A DNA stretch of 64,000 nucleotides, taken from NCBI GenBank assembly GCA_965214625.1, contig OZ243962.1, positions 558,001-622,000 on the forward strand, read 5' to 3'. Positions 1-8,778 of the stretch are shown here, piece after piece. The DNA is from G965214625 sp965214625 (GTDB lineage Bacteria; Pseudomonadota; Gammaproteobacteria; Arenicellales; Poriferihabitantaceae). A program made the position numbers and the translations under genes. The number at the start of each line of letters is the position of its first letter. Position 1 is the stretch's first letter. The notes beneath the pieces were generated by a model. That model saw only the letters and a program-made list of their open reading frames with translations, made no database searches and had not been told where the DNA came from.

Positions 1-1403
1 ACGAGGTGCTGGAGACCAGCGCGCATCCACTCGGGGTAAATTCGATCGAAGGGGACGCCCGTACATTCGGCGTACTTTTCGGCCTGCCCCATGAGATCGT
101 CAAAGTCCAAGCGACCATGTGAAATGGGGTAGGGCCATCCGTCCCGATGACGTCTGATCCAGTCGTAGGATCGCGCATGACGGATCAGCAATGCAGGCCA
201 CTTTATCGGGTGGGGGCAGTCTTCCCGGATGGCGCAATCGCTGATCGGCAGCCTGCGGCGACCCCTGTCCTCGCTGAACCAGTAAGGCGCAAAATAGTCG
301 AGCAGTACCCACTGGCCGCGCAACGGAGACTCGTCGCCGAGAGCCTGGCACGAACGTCTGAAGGATGCGTAAGGAACGCTTTGCCAATAATAACCTAGAT
401 CGGCGACCTCCAGATCTTCGTAAGGAGGCTCCGGATCGCAGCAATGGTAGACGGTGAAGCGGCGGTTGGGATTAAGCGAGATCGCCGTGCAGATCTCGCT
501 GACAGTATCGACCGGTTCGGCATTTCGTTGAATGGAAAAGCCATGCGGCGCCTTTTTCACTTGAGTCGCCGCAGCGAACAGACGCGTTGGAAAGTCGTTC
601 CCCCGCGTATACCCCGTGCTAGAAAGCCCCATCTGCGGAAGGCGAAAGATCGCGGCGGGCATGCCAGCTGCCTGCGCGAACAGCACACCTTGCTCTGCTA
701 CCAGTTTACTCCACGGATACCCGATGGCGCCGAGCGGAAACGTCTTCTTCATGTCCGCGAGATCGGGTGACTTCTGATCGTCGATATGGCTGTGGCGATA
801 CTCTCCACCAAAGTCGCAGAAATAAGCCGGGAAAATCCCCATCGTGGAGAAGTGGAACAGGTGTTTGAGGCGTGTGCTCAAACACAGATCGAGCACGGAA
901 CGCAGGCCGAGCACGTTCGTCTCGCGTATGTTGGCATAGGACAGGACCAGGTCGACGTTGGCCCCAACGTGATAGACCGCGTCGGTCCGCTGGCAGAGTT
1001 CGCAGAACATGGATTCGCTCAGACCGAAGCGCTGCTGGGATATGTCCCCTGGCACCACCCGCACCCGCTCTTCGAAAGTCTCCTCCCAGATTTCCGCCTG
1101 CTCCAGCGCGTCCCGCAATCGCACGAACCCGTGCTCGAGACTCTCGGCACGGATCAGGCAGTGCACGATCAACCGATCGTTCTGCCGCAGAAGCGCGCGC
1201 AGCAGGAAACGCCCTACGAAACCGGTTGCCCCTGTCAGCAGAACTTCTCTGAAGCCAGTTGGTGCCACGGCCTTGGCCGGCGCCTCACGCACAAGCACCG
1301 TATGAACGACACGGCGCAACTCATCCACGTCACTCTGGCACTGCGGCGGCAGCCGACCGATGAGAGGCGGCACCAGCCGGTCAACTAGTCGTCGTTCGGC
1401 CAT
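1..1403 (-). CDS. Thioester reductase (NAD(P)H-dependent, polyketide release), partial
   Basis: The frame is open from an ATG at 1403 to the left edge of the window (467 codons, no stop), so the C-terminus is missing. The nucleotide-binding motif TGATGFVG lies near residues 57-64, a Ser-Thr (FHFST) near 185-187 and the catalytic Tyr-x3-Lys at about Tyr229/Lys233. This is the extended-SDR pattern of thioester reductase domains (carboxylic acid reductase R domain, HglB, MxcG type), which reduce a carrier-bound acyl thioester to aldehyde or alcohol. An in-frame TAA three codons upstream of the ATG fixes the start region, and a GGGG run about 10 bases upstream may serve as ribosome site. It follows the PKS stop by 62 bp, so it most likely releases the chain built by that PKS. 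It has no carrier domain of its own in the visible part. G+C is high, like the PKS. Family is firm; substrate is inferred. Confidence 0.85.
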   Translation of the reverse strand, partial: MAERRLVDRLVPPLIGRLPPQCQSDVDELRRVVHTVLVREAPAKAVAPTGFREVLLTGATGFVGRFLLRALLRQNDRLIVHCLIRAESLEHGFVRLRDALEQAEIWEETFEERVRVVPGDISQQRFGLSESMFCELCQRTDAVYHVGANVDLVLSYANIRETNVLGLRSVLDLCLSTRLKHLFHFSTMGIFPAYFCDFGGEYRHSHIDDQKSPDLADMKKTFPLGAIGYPWSKLVAEQGVLFAQAAGMPAAIFRLPQMGLSSTGYTRGNDFPTRLFAAATQVKKAPHGFSIQRNAEPVDTVSEICTAISLNPNRRFTVYHCCDPEPPYEDLEVADLGYYWQSVPYASFRRSCQALGDESPLRGQWVLLDYFAPYWFSEDRGRRRLPISDCAIREDCPHPIKWPALLIRHARSYDWIRRHRDGWPYPISHGRLDFDDLMGQAEKYAECTGVPFDRIYPEWMRAGLQHL

Positions 1404-1465
1404 TCGGTCTTACCCCGGCATCCACAACGCCACCACCGAGTCAACTCTCCTGCCACCCAACCGCA

Positions 1466-4400
1466 CTACCGGAGGGATGCGGCTGTCTCACCGCTCTCTC
1501 GGGAACAGGGCACCGGCGGGAAATGATCCTCGGGAGGGCTTGCGAATGCGGAGGGCTTGCGAATGCGGAGGGCTTGTGGCGAACACGGTGCGGCACCGAT
1601 CGAGTCACTTCCCTCCTCGACCTCGGTTCCCTCATCCGTTGTGTTGCCGAAGATGATGGCGTGTGCCAGCGACTGACAAGAGGCTGTGGTCATCAGCTCC
1701 AGCGCACTGGCCTGGAAGTTGAACTCGCTTTGAATAAACGCCCCCAACTCGGCGACAGAGATCGAATTCAGGCCGAAGCTGGAGAAAGGCTCCTCCAAGC
1801 CACCCTCGTCATGGCCGCAAAGCTCGGCGACCTTGGCAGCGATCTGCGCCATGACGCCATCCACCGTCAGCCGCTCTTCGGAGCCGACCTCGAACGCATC
1901 CTGATTGCTCATCAGCCGTCCGGTGCGCATGTAGTCGGAAGAGTCAACGCCCCAGAACCGACGTTTAAAAAGTGCGGTAATCAGGTGGTCACTATCGCCC
2001 ATCGTGCGAAGCGCATAGTCGAGGTTGGCAATAGCGAAGTGGCTGCTCACGGGCGGCATACCGACCGCCTTCATCAAGCGCAGGATGCCGAGGTTGCGCG
2101 CGGCCATGCCCGCATCGGCAACTGCCGCCAGACGATAGGAGAGTGCCGGCAATCCTTGCTGGCGCCGGCAGGCAGCGAGACCATCCAGATACGCATTGGC
2201 TCCACTGTAATTGATCTGACCCGGATTGCCGAAAGTCGACGACGTGGAAGACACCATGACGAAATGATCGAGCGTGAGGCCGAGCGTGGCACGATGGAGA
2301 TTGAGCGCACCTTGCGCCTTGGGTGCGAACACCCGGGCCACGGACTCCGGCGACAGGTCTGCCAACAGGCAGTCGTCCAGAACACCAGCGAGATGGAATA
2401 TTCCCTTGAGCGGCCTCTTCACATTGGACACGCAGCGGCGCACGTCCGCCTCGTCTGCCACGTCACCCGAAACGATGTCGATCTCGACCCCCTTCCCTAT
2501 GTCCGCAAGCGTCGTGGAGCGACGCAGCCAGGACTCGCTGCGACGGCGGTCGGGGTCGCGGTCTATCAAAGTGAGGTGGCGGGCACCGACCGTCACAAGG
2601 TAGGGCAGGAGCCGCTGACCGAACCCACCGAGGCCGCCGGTCACAAGATAGGTTCCCTCGGGGTCTAGTAGCGGGCGGCGGTCGTCGATCGGAAAGTCCG
2701 GAACTGCGGGCGCCAACGGTGCCTTGAGTACCAGTTTCCCCTGGTGCTGTCCTGACGTCATGAACCGAAGCGCCTTCGCGTAGTCTCCGTAGGAGAAGAC
2801 CGTAACCGGCAGAGGCGGCACCACGCCGCGATCAAGCAGGTCGAGGCAGACCTCGGAGAGCTCACGAGAGAGGATAGGATCGTCGACCATCAGTCGGTCG
2901 AGGTCGAGGGCCGCAAAACGCAGGTTCTTGCGAAAGACGCGGAGGCCGAGCGCACTGTCGGCATAGATGTCAACCTTGCCGATCTCGCAATGCCAGCCGC
3001 CCGCCCGCAAGGCCTCGAGGCACAGCAGAACATGACGGCCTGCCAGAGAGTTCAGCACGACATCGACACCCTGTCCACCGGTCACCTTCATCAACCCCTC
3101 GTACCATTCCTCGGTGCGGGAATCGAACGCCGCTCGGACTCCCAGTGCGAGCAGTTGGCTGCGTTTGCTCTCGCTGCCTGCCGTTGCGTAGATCTCCACG
3201 CCCACATCTTTGGCGAGCGCAACGGCGGCCTGCCCGATACCACCCATGGCCGAGTGGATGAGGACTCGCTGCCCCTTGCGGAGCCGGGCCAAGTGGATCA
3301 AAGCGTAGTAGGCGGTCACGTAGACCGAAAGCGACGATGCGGCCTCCTCCATGCTGAGGCCGGCGGGCTTGAGAAAGACACGGTGCTGGCCGACCACCAC
3401 GCGGTTGGCGATGCACCCACCGTCGACGAAGACTACCTCATCGCCAGGCTCGAGCCCCTCCACCGCCATACCTACGCGACGCACCGTACCGCTCGCCTCC
3501 ATACCGATCTCCCGGCCGAACGCAGAACGCTCGTAGGCCAATGCCGGCAGCAGTCCCAGCGTCACCATGACATCGCGGAAGTTGAGCGCTGCAGCCGCGG
3601 CGTCGATCTCCACGTGGTGCGGCCCCAGACGCGGTGGGTCGTACGTCTTCATCCGCAGGCCGCTGATCTGTCCCGCGTTGTCCAAGAACAGTCGATAGGG
3701 CGGATCCTCGCCAGCGGGTACGCGTGGATATTCATCGCGGTTGCTCACGACGCGCGGCACCCACAACTGGCCCTCACGCACGGCCAACTCGCGTTCGCGC
3801 AGGTCGTGCCGCACAAGCCATGCCAGGGTCTCCAGATCGTCGGCGGCACTCAAGTCCACCAGCCGGAAGTCGAGCCTGGCCTCCTCGACGATCTCCATCG
3901 CCATACTGCGCACCGTCCCCCAAAGCGCGCTCCCGCGCGCATCCTCCGCGTCGAAGGTTGTCTTGCGGGTCGCCACGGTGACGCGGCACCGGCTCTTGGC
4001 CCGGTCTAGCCTGTAGGGAACCAGCGACTGAACAAGGGCAACGAATTGCGAGACGATCCGCTCCCCGGTCGGATCGCCCGGATCCCAATCGCAGAAAAAA
4101 TCGATCGCTTCTACTTCCACCGCATCCGGGTACGCCTCGGGATCGAAGGGACTGTCTGACGAGAGGGTCTCGCAAGAGATCGAATGGACTGCCGAATCAT
4201 CGAGCAAGGCTACCCAAGCTCCTGCCCAACTCCACGGCTCCCCAAACACCCAGCGCGAACCCGCCGGCGATAGCTCGCCCGCTTTGTCCGTGCGGGACGA
4301 CGGCGCCTGCAGCAGAGTCGCTCGGCGACCCGTACGCAATGTGGTCCAGCCCACATCGGGCTCGACGATCGCGCCGTCTTCGTGGGAGATCAGAGCTAGA

Positions 4401-7400
4401 CCTCCCGCGACTGCCACCTCTTGCCAGAACTGCCAGTCATCGGTTGTGAAAGCATCTCCATCGCCGTGGAGAAACAGGATCTCAGCCGCGGACCGCCGCA
4501 GCAGACCCTGGTCGAGCACAGAGACCTGGCGCGCAGCTGGATCGAGGCAGTCAAAGCGCAGCGCAGCGTCTTGCGTATGGAAAGCATCGAAGCATGCCCG
4601 CGCAGCCTCCTTCTCGTCAGTGATGAGCCAGAATTCGCTTTGTCCCTCTTCCCGCGATAGTTGGTCGATGCAGCGGTGGAGCACGGTCTGCTCCGGTTCC
4701 CTAGAGCCCGCAAACTCCAGAGCGTGGCAGACGCGCACATCACCATCATCGCAGCGATCGAGCGCTGCAAGCAAGACGGATGGCTCGATCTCACCCTCGG
4801 GCAACCGTTCCGCAATCGTGCCACCATCGGCCAGGAACTTGGGTTGCCAGACGATGCGATGCTTGCTGTGCGACTGGTCGATCCGTTTGGGATACGAAAT
4901 GAAGGAAATGTACTTCTCGACATGAAGGCCGAGGGCACCGGTCGCGTCGTCGTAGAAGTTCAACCGGCCGGAAACCCATTCGCCATTGGGAACATCATAC
5001 TGACCCTTGTCGTCGACTTCGTACCGCTTGCCACCGGGATAGGTCAGTTGGCACACGAGGCTCGGCACAGTCGGTGCACCCAGAAACGTCACGTTTTCGG
5101 CGCGCAGGGGAATGGCGAAACGATCTGCGCCGAGCATCAAATCGTAGAGAAACGACTGCAGTCCGCCGTCGATGAGGGGTGGAAAGGAAATATAACCTTC
5201 TTCTCTTGCGTCCGCCCATAGCGCTTCGTCGACCCTGACATCCAGCAAGAGGCGGCCGGTCTCCCGCTCGCGCCTGAGTCTCCGAATATTTCGAAAGTGG
5301 GCGCCGTACTGGTACGTATCTCCGAGCACCACCTCGAAACGTTCGTAGATCTCATCGTCGGCCGCGTAGCGAAGAGCCTCGTAGCGGGAGACGTCGATAT
5401 CCTCAAGCGTGTCCGGTGCATCCAGCACAGGCCGGGCTTCGATCAAGCGCACCCTTCCGCGGCAATGCAGTTCGCTCTTCGGGTCGATCTCGTATGGCAG
5501 CGTCGAAATCTGGAAAGTGTACTCACCGGACGTATTGGGGACTGGATACAAGGCTGTCTGAAGCCTGACAGGCGACTTCGGGATGGGGCATGGCTGCAGG
5601 AACTCAAGCATGTCGAAATGGACCGGGACACCACCGAGGGCCTGCAAAATCAGTTCGATATAACCGGCCGCCGGCATGATCGACGCATGATGAACACGGT
5701 GCTCCGCCAGCCATGGAAAGGCTCTTTCGGACAGTCGCGCTTCGAACAGGAGATGGTCGCTGGGAATCCGGTGTCCGACCAGCGGGCCGTGCGCGTAGTC
5801 GCCCTGTTGCAGGAAGAATTCGTCGTCCAGCCTGTTGTCGACGGTCTTCTGCTCATCCCTTGGATGTCCCGGCAACAGGTGGACGATCGGCTCAGGCCGG
5901 GGATACTGGGCGGCGAAATCCAGTATCATACCAGCCCTGAAGAGAGCGCCCAGCGCTTCGAGGAAGCTCGTGCACGTATCGGTATCCCTCATGAACGTTG
6001 GAATAACGGTGGGCGGCGATACGATGTCTTCCACGCATTGAGCCACGATAGGCTGAAGAGCCGAGTGCGGTGCAATCTCCAGCACCACGTCCGGTCGGTG
6101 GTTGCGCTTGACGGTCTCCATCGCCGCGGCGAAACGGACCGGCTGGCGGATATTCGACCACCAGTAGGCACTGTCCAACCGCTCTGTCTCGATACCTGTT
6201 ACCGACGAGACAAAAGGCACGTCAACGTCGAAGGCGCGGCCGTCGAGAAAGGCAAGCACTTCGACAGCATCGCCCTCGACCACGTCCATCGCCCGGGAAT
6301 GAAAAGCGATGTTGCCCGGAATCAGGCGGTGCTGAAGGTTGCGCCGATCCAGTTCCTCGATTATGGGCTGAAGGTCGTCTTCGCGGCCGCAGATGACCGT
6401 ATTGGCTGGCGCATTTTCGCAGGCGATCTCAACCCGGACAGGGCGGTGGCCATCGATTCGGAAGGGAATCTCCAGGGTATCCAACAGGCTCTCCACGCCC
6501 GGACGATCGAGACCGATGGTCAACATGCGGCCGGATCCCGCCACGCGCTGCTGCAGGGTGGCGCGGTGGAAAACCAGGCGCGTTGCATCAGCGAGCGAGA
6601 GCGCGCCCGAGGCATAGGCCGCGGCCACTTCGCCCGAGCTGTGGCCTACCACGCAGTCAGGATAGACGCCCCACGTCTTGAACAATTCGACCAGCGCACA
6701 CTGGATCATGAAAATAGCGGGCTGTGCGAGTTGAACCTCGTCGAGTTCCTCTTGCGGGGCCGCGAAACAAGCCTCGCGCAATGAGGTGTCAGCATGCTCT
6801 CGCCAATACCCCTCAATGGCGTCGACGGAACGGCGGAAGACAGGATGAGCCTCGTAGAGGTCGCGCCCGCAACCGGCCCACTGCGTCCCCTGCCCGGCGA
6901 ACACCATGACCAGTCGCTGCGCGCCCTCCTCCGCGGTGCCGATGGGATCGCCCTCTTCCGCGAAACGATCCAGTGCACCGGCCAGATCAGGCAGGCTGCG
7001 TACCGCGAACGCCGTTCGTGCGGCGAAACGGGTGCGGCGGCGGCTGAGATTGCCGGCAAGCGTGTACAGGTCCAACGGTTGCGTGTCAATCGTCTTTTGC
7101 AAGCGTCGCGCGCTTTCCAAAAGCGCATTGGGCGTACGCGCCGAGAGTGGGATCATGAATCCCGCATCGGGCGCCAGAGGCACTGACCAGAGCCTGGACT
7201 GCGACGGCCGGTACTCGCGCACCACACAGTGCCCGTTGGCGCCACCGAAGCCGAACGAGTTGATCCCCATGACGACCGGATGCTCGGGGAACGGCTCGCA
7301 CCCCGTCTGCACCCGCATCGGGCAGGAGTCGAAGTCGATCTCCGAATTCGGCACCTGAAAACTCTTCGATACCGGTGCGAAAATGCGTCGCCGCATCATC

Positions 7401-8527
7401 AGGACCACCTTGAGCAGGGCACAGTGAAAGGCAGCGGCCTCCATGTGCCCGACGTTGCTTTTGACGCTGGAAACCCGTAGCGGAGCCTCGCGCTCGAAAC
7501 CGCTGAACGCCTCCGCGATGGCGTTACCCTCGATGGGGTCTCCGACAGCGGTTCCGGTGGCGTGTGCCTCGACGTAGTCGATTTCACATGGTGTGCGGCC
7601 AGCGCGGGCCGCGGCCTCGCACATCAGCAGGATCTGGGAATGACGCGTCGGTGCGCTGATGAACCGACCCGGTGCAATTCCTACAGTGCCGTCCGCCGTA
7701 CCGGCTGCGTTCACCGTCGTCGCCTCGATCACCGCGTAGATGGGGTCTCCGTCCCGCTCGGCAGCCGCCAAGGGCTTGACGGCGAATACGAACGATCCCT
7801 CGGAGCGCATGTAGCCATTGGCTTTCGCATCGAATGAATGACAAGTGCCATCCGGGCTGATGACTCCCATGAGATTGAAGCCACTGCTCATCCGGGCGCT
7901 GCCGAGATAGGTGACAGCGCCAACGAGCGCCTGGTCGCAGTCACCGCATGCGAGCGCGTTCATCGCCGCGTGCAAGGCAGTCAGGCCAGCGGAGCAAGCC
8001 GTGCAATACGTGGCCGACGAACCCATGAGGTTGAAGTGGTAGGAGATTCGATTGGCCAGCATTGCGAGACTGATACCGGACACGGAATTCTCGGTCACAC
8101 CATGTTGCGGCCGCCAGTTGGACACGGCCGGAACCTGCGAACCGATAAAGACTCCGGTGGCGCTGTTGCGCAGCGAATGAAGGTCCCAGCCGACATGTTC
8201 GATGGCTTCCCAGGCGCAATTGAGCAGCATTCTTACCTGGGGTTCGGTCTGTCTCAATTCGTTGTGGGACATGCCGAAGAACGTACGGTCGAAAAGCAGT
8301 TCGTCGTCATCGCGAATCAGCCCCTCGTAAGGGCTCGCAAGCCGTCCCGGCCCCGAAAATTCCCCGATGGGCAGGTGACCTCTTCCGTAACGATCAACGA
8401 TCGGCTCCTGGATGATCTCACGCTCGGTCAGCAGGGTCCAGAAATCGGAATCCGACTGAATGCCACCGGGCATGCGATAGCTGTACCCGACGATGGCAAC
8501 GCCATTATTCGTGCTCGGCAAGGTCAT
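1466..8527 (-). CDS. Single-module fully reducing type I polyketide synthase
   Basis: A 2353-aa multidomain synthase. Approximate domains: KS 8-440 (Cys178 in TACSAG, His322 in HATGT, His361 in NVGHME), AT 535-860 (GHSSG, Ser630; AFH at 741-743, the malonyl-type signature), DH 910-1205 (His943, Asp1120), a degenerate methyltransferase-like region 1215-1420, ER 1630-1935 (NADPH motif HSAMGGIG at 1758), KR 1955-2150 (TGGLGGFG, catalytic Tyr2107; LDD at 2050-2052, usually B-type) and ACP 2220-2295 (Ser2255 in GLNSIS). All reducing domains are present, so each extension should give a saturated carbon, and use must be iterative or with a separate starter. There is no thioesterase; the adjacent thioester reductase probably releases the product. 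Odd points: the DH motif has His where Gly is usual, the MT lacks its glycine-rich SAM motif, and the C-terminal tail crosses a 17-bp tandem repeat. The start ATG fits the KS N-terminus, although no strong ribosome site is seen. Product unknown. Confidence 0.95.
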   Translation of the reverse strand: MTLPSTNNGVAIVGYSYRMPGGIQSDSDFWTLLTEREIIQEPIVDRYGRGHLPIGEFSGPGRLASPYEGLIRDDDELLFDRTFFGMSHNELRQTEPQVRMLLNCAWEAIEHVGWDLHSLRNSATGVFIGSQVPAVSNWRPQHGVTENSVSGISLAMLANRISYHFNLMGSSATYCTACSAGLTALHAAMNALACGDCDQALVGAVTYLGSARMSSGFNLMGVISPDGTCHSFDAKANGYMRSEGSFVFAVKPLAAAERDGDPIYAVIEATTVNAAGTADGTVGIAPGRFISAPTRHSQILLMCEAAARAGRTPCEIDYVEAHATGTAVGDPIEGNAIAEAFSGFEREAPLRVSSVKSNVGHMEAAAFHCALLKVVLMMRRRIFAPVSKSFQVPNSEIDFDSCPMRVQTGCEPFPEHPVVMGINSFGFGGANGHCVVREYRPSQSRLWSVPLAPDAGFMIPLSARTPNALLESARRLQKTIDTQPLDLYTLAGNLSRRRTRFAARTAFAVRSLPDLAGALDRFAEEGDPIGTAEEGAQRLVMVFAGQGTQWAGCGRDLYEAHPVFRRSVDAIEGYWREHADTSLREACFAAPQEELDEVQLAQPAIFMIQCALVELFKTWGVYPDCVVGHSSGEVAAAYASGALSLADATRLVFHRATLQQRVAGSGRMLTIGLDRPGVESLLDTLEIPFRIDGHRPVRVEIACENAPANTVICGREDDLQPIIEELDRRNLQHRLIPGNIAFHSRAMDVVEGDAVEVLAFLDGRAFDVDVPFVSSVTGIETERLDSAYWWSNIRQPVRFAAAMETVKRNHRPDVVLEIAPHSALQPIVAQCVEDIVSPPTVIPTFMRDTDTCTSFLEALGALFRAGMILDFAAQYPRPEPIVHLLPGHPRDEQKTVDNRLDDEFFLQQGDYAHGPLVGHRIPSDHLLFEARLSERAFPWLAEHRVHHASIMPAAGYIELILQALGGVPVHFDMLEFLQPCPIPKSPVRLQTALYPVPNTSGEYTFQISTLPYEIDPKSELHCRGRVRLIEARPVLDAPDTLEDIDVSRYEALRYAADDEIYERFEVVLGDTYQYGAHFRNIRRLRRERETGRLLLDVRVDEALWADAREEGYISFPPLIDGGLQSFLYDLMLGADRFAIPLRAENVTFLGAPTVPSLVCQLTYPGGKRYEVDDKGQYDVPNGEWVSGRLNFYDDATGALGLHVEKYISFISYPKRIDQSHSKHRIVWQPKFLADGGTIAERLPEGEIEPSVLLAALDRCDDGDVRVCHALEFAGSREPEQTVLHRCIDQLSREEGQSEFWLITDEKEAARACFDAFHTQDAALRFDCLDPAARQVSVLDQGLLRRSAAEILFLHGDGDAFTTDDWQFWQEVAVAGGLALISHEDGAIVEPDVGWTTLRTGRRATLLQAPSSRTDKAGELSPAGSRWVFGEPWSWAGAWVALLDDSAVHSISCETLSSDSPFDPEAYPDAVEVEAIDFFCDWDPGDPTGERIVSQFVALVQSLVPYRLDRAKSRCRVTVATRKTTFDAEDARGSALWGTVRSMAMEIVEEARLDFRLVDLSAADDLETLAWLVRHDLRERELAVREGQLWVPRVVSNRDEYPRVPAGEDPPYRLFLDNAGQISGLRMKTYDPPRLGPHHVEIDAAAAALNFRDVMVTLGLLPALAYERSAFGREIGMEASGTVRRVGMAVEGLEPGDEVVFVDGGCIANRVVVGQHRVFLKPAGLSMEEAASSLSVYVTAYYALIHLARLRKGQRVLIHSAMGGIGQAAVALAKDVGVEIYATAGSESKRSQLLALGVRAAFDSRTEEWYEGLMKVTGGQGVDVVLNSLAGRHVLLCLEALRAGGWHCEIGKVDIYADSALGLRVFRKNLRFAALDLDRLMVDDPILSRELSEVCLDLLDRGVVPPLPVTVFSYGDYAKALRFMTSGQHQGKLVLKAPLAPAVPDFPIDDRRPLLDPEGTYLVTGGLGGFGQRLLPYLVTVGARHLTLIDRDPDRRRSESWLRRSTTLADIGKGVEIDIVSGDVADEADVRRCVSNVKRPLKGIFHLAGVLDDCLLADLSPESVARVFAPKAQGALNLHRATLGLTLDHFVMVSSTSSTFGNPGQINYSGANAYLDGLAACRRQQGLPALSYRLAAVADAGMAARNLGILRLMKAVGMPPVSSHFAIANLDYALRTMGDSDHLITALFKRRFWGVDSSDYMRTGRLMSNQDAFEVGSEERLTVDGVMAQIAAKVAELCGHDEGGLEEPFSSFGLNSISVAELGAFIQSEFNFQASALELMTTASCQSLAHAIIFGNTTDEGTEVEEGSDSIGAAPCSPQALRIRKPSAFASPPEDHFPPVPCSRESGETAASLR
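1533..1576. repeat. 17-bp tandem repeat, about 2.6 copies, in the PKS 3' end
   Basis: The unit ggagggcttgcgaatgc occurs perfectly at 1533-1549 and 1550-1566, and its first 10 bases recur at 1567-1576. It lies inside the last 40 codons of the PKS, after the ACP fold. Since 17 is not a multiple of three, gain or loss of one unit shifts the frame and gives a different tail: one alternative frame stops near 1488 and the other at 1441. Neither fuses the PKS to the thioester reductase. Confidence 0.9.
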
Positions 8528-8778
8528 GGTGTGATGCGGTAAATCAACAAGGGGACAACTGTTCTACGACGGTCGGTCAATCGTCTGATATTTGCTAGAT
8601 ATAACATAAGTAAAATTAGATATCTCTACCAACCGTATAAAGAATAATCCGAAGAGGCAGGTATGAGCGTAGTCTAGCGTGAACACAGTTTTGTTGTCCA
8701 TCAGGCCCGTGAGGCAGATGCGTATTCCCAGCCGCTCGGCCTTGAACGTATCCAGCGCCACCTCGTTAGCGGCGTACG
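8528..8778 (-). promoter_or_regulatory. A+T-rich spacer upstream of the PKS, probable promoter region
   Basis: This 251-bp gap between the SDR gene and the PKS contains a markedly A+T-rich core (about 8570-8660) within otherwise G+C-rich DNA. On the minus strand it offers TTGGTA followed 17 bases later by TTATGT. That is a plausible but weak sigma-70 pair. A 65-codon minus-strand frame here (8564-8761) resembles nothing I recognise and is not called as a gene. Confidence 0.3.

Noticed and set aside
786..1388. 200-codon plus-strand open frame over the thioester reductase
   Set aside because: The minus strand of the same bases encodes the reductase with all its motifs; the plus-strand product matches nothing and is a by-product of high G+C. 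The same holds for the long plus-strand frames across the PKS (for example 1523-2668, 2990-4009 and 5297-6784).
1403..1576. Repeat slippage creating a PKS-reductase fusion
   Set aside because: Loss of one 17-bp unit does put the PKS in the frame of the reductase, but a TGA near 1488 and a TAA at 1410-1412 lie in that frame before the reductase ATG, so no fusion results.
8564..8761. 65-codon minus-strand frame between SDR and PKS
   Set aside because: It contains no recognisable domain, has no ribosome site and covers the A+T-rich promoter-like zone.
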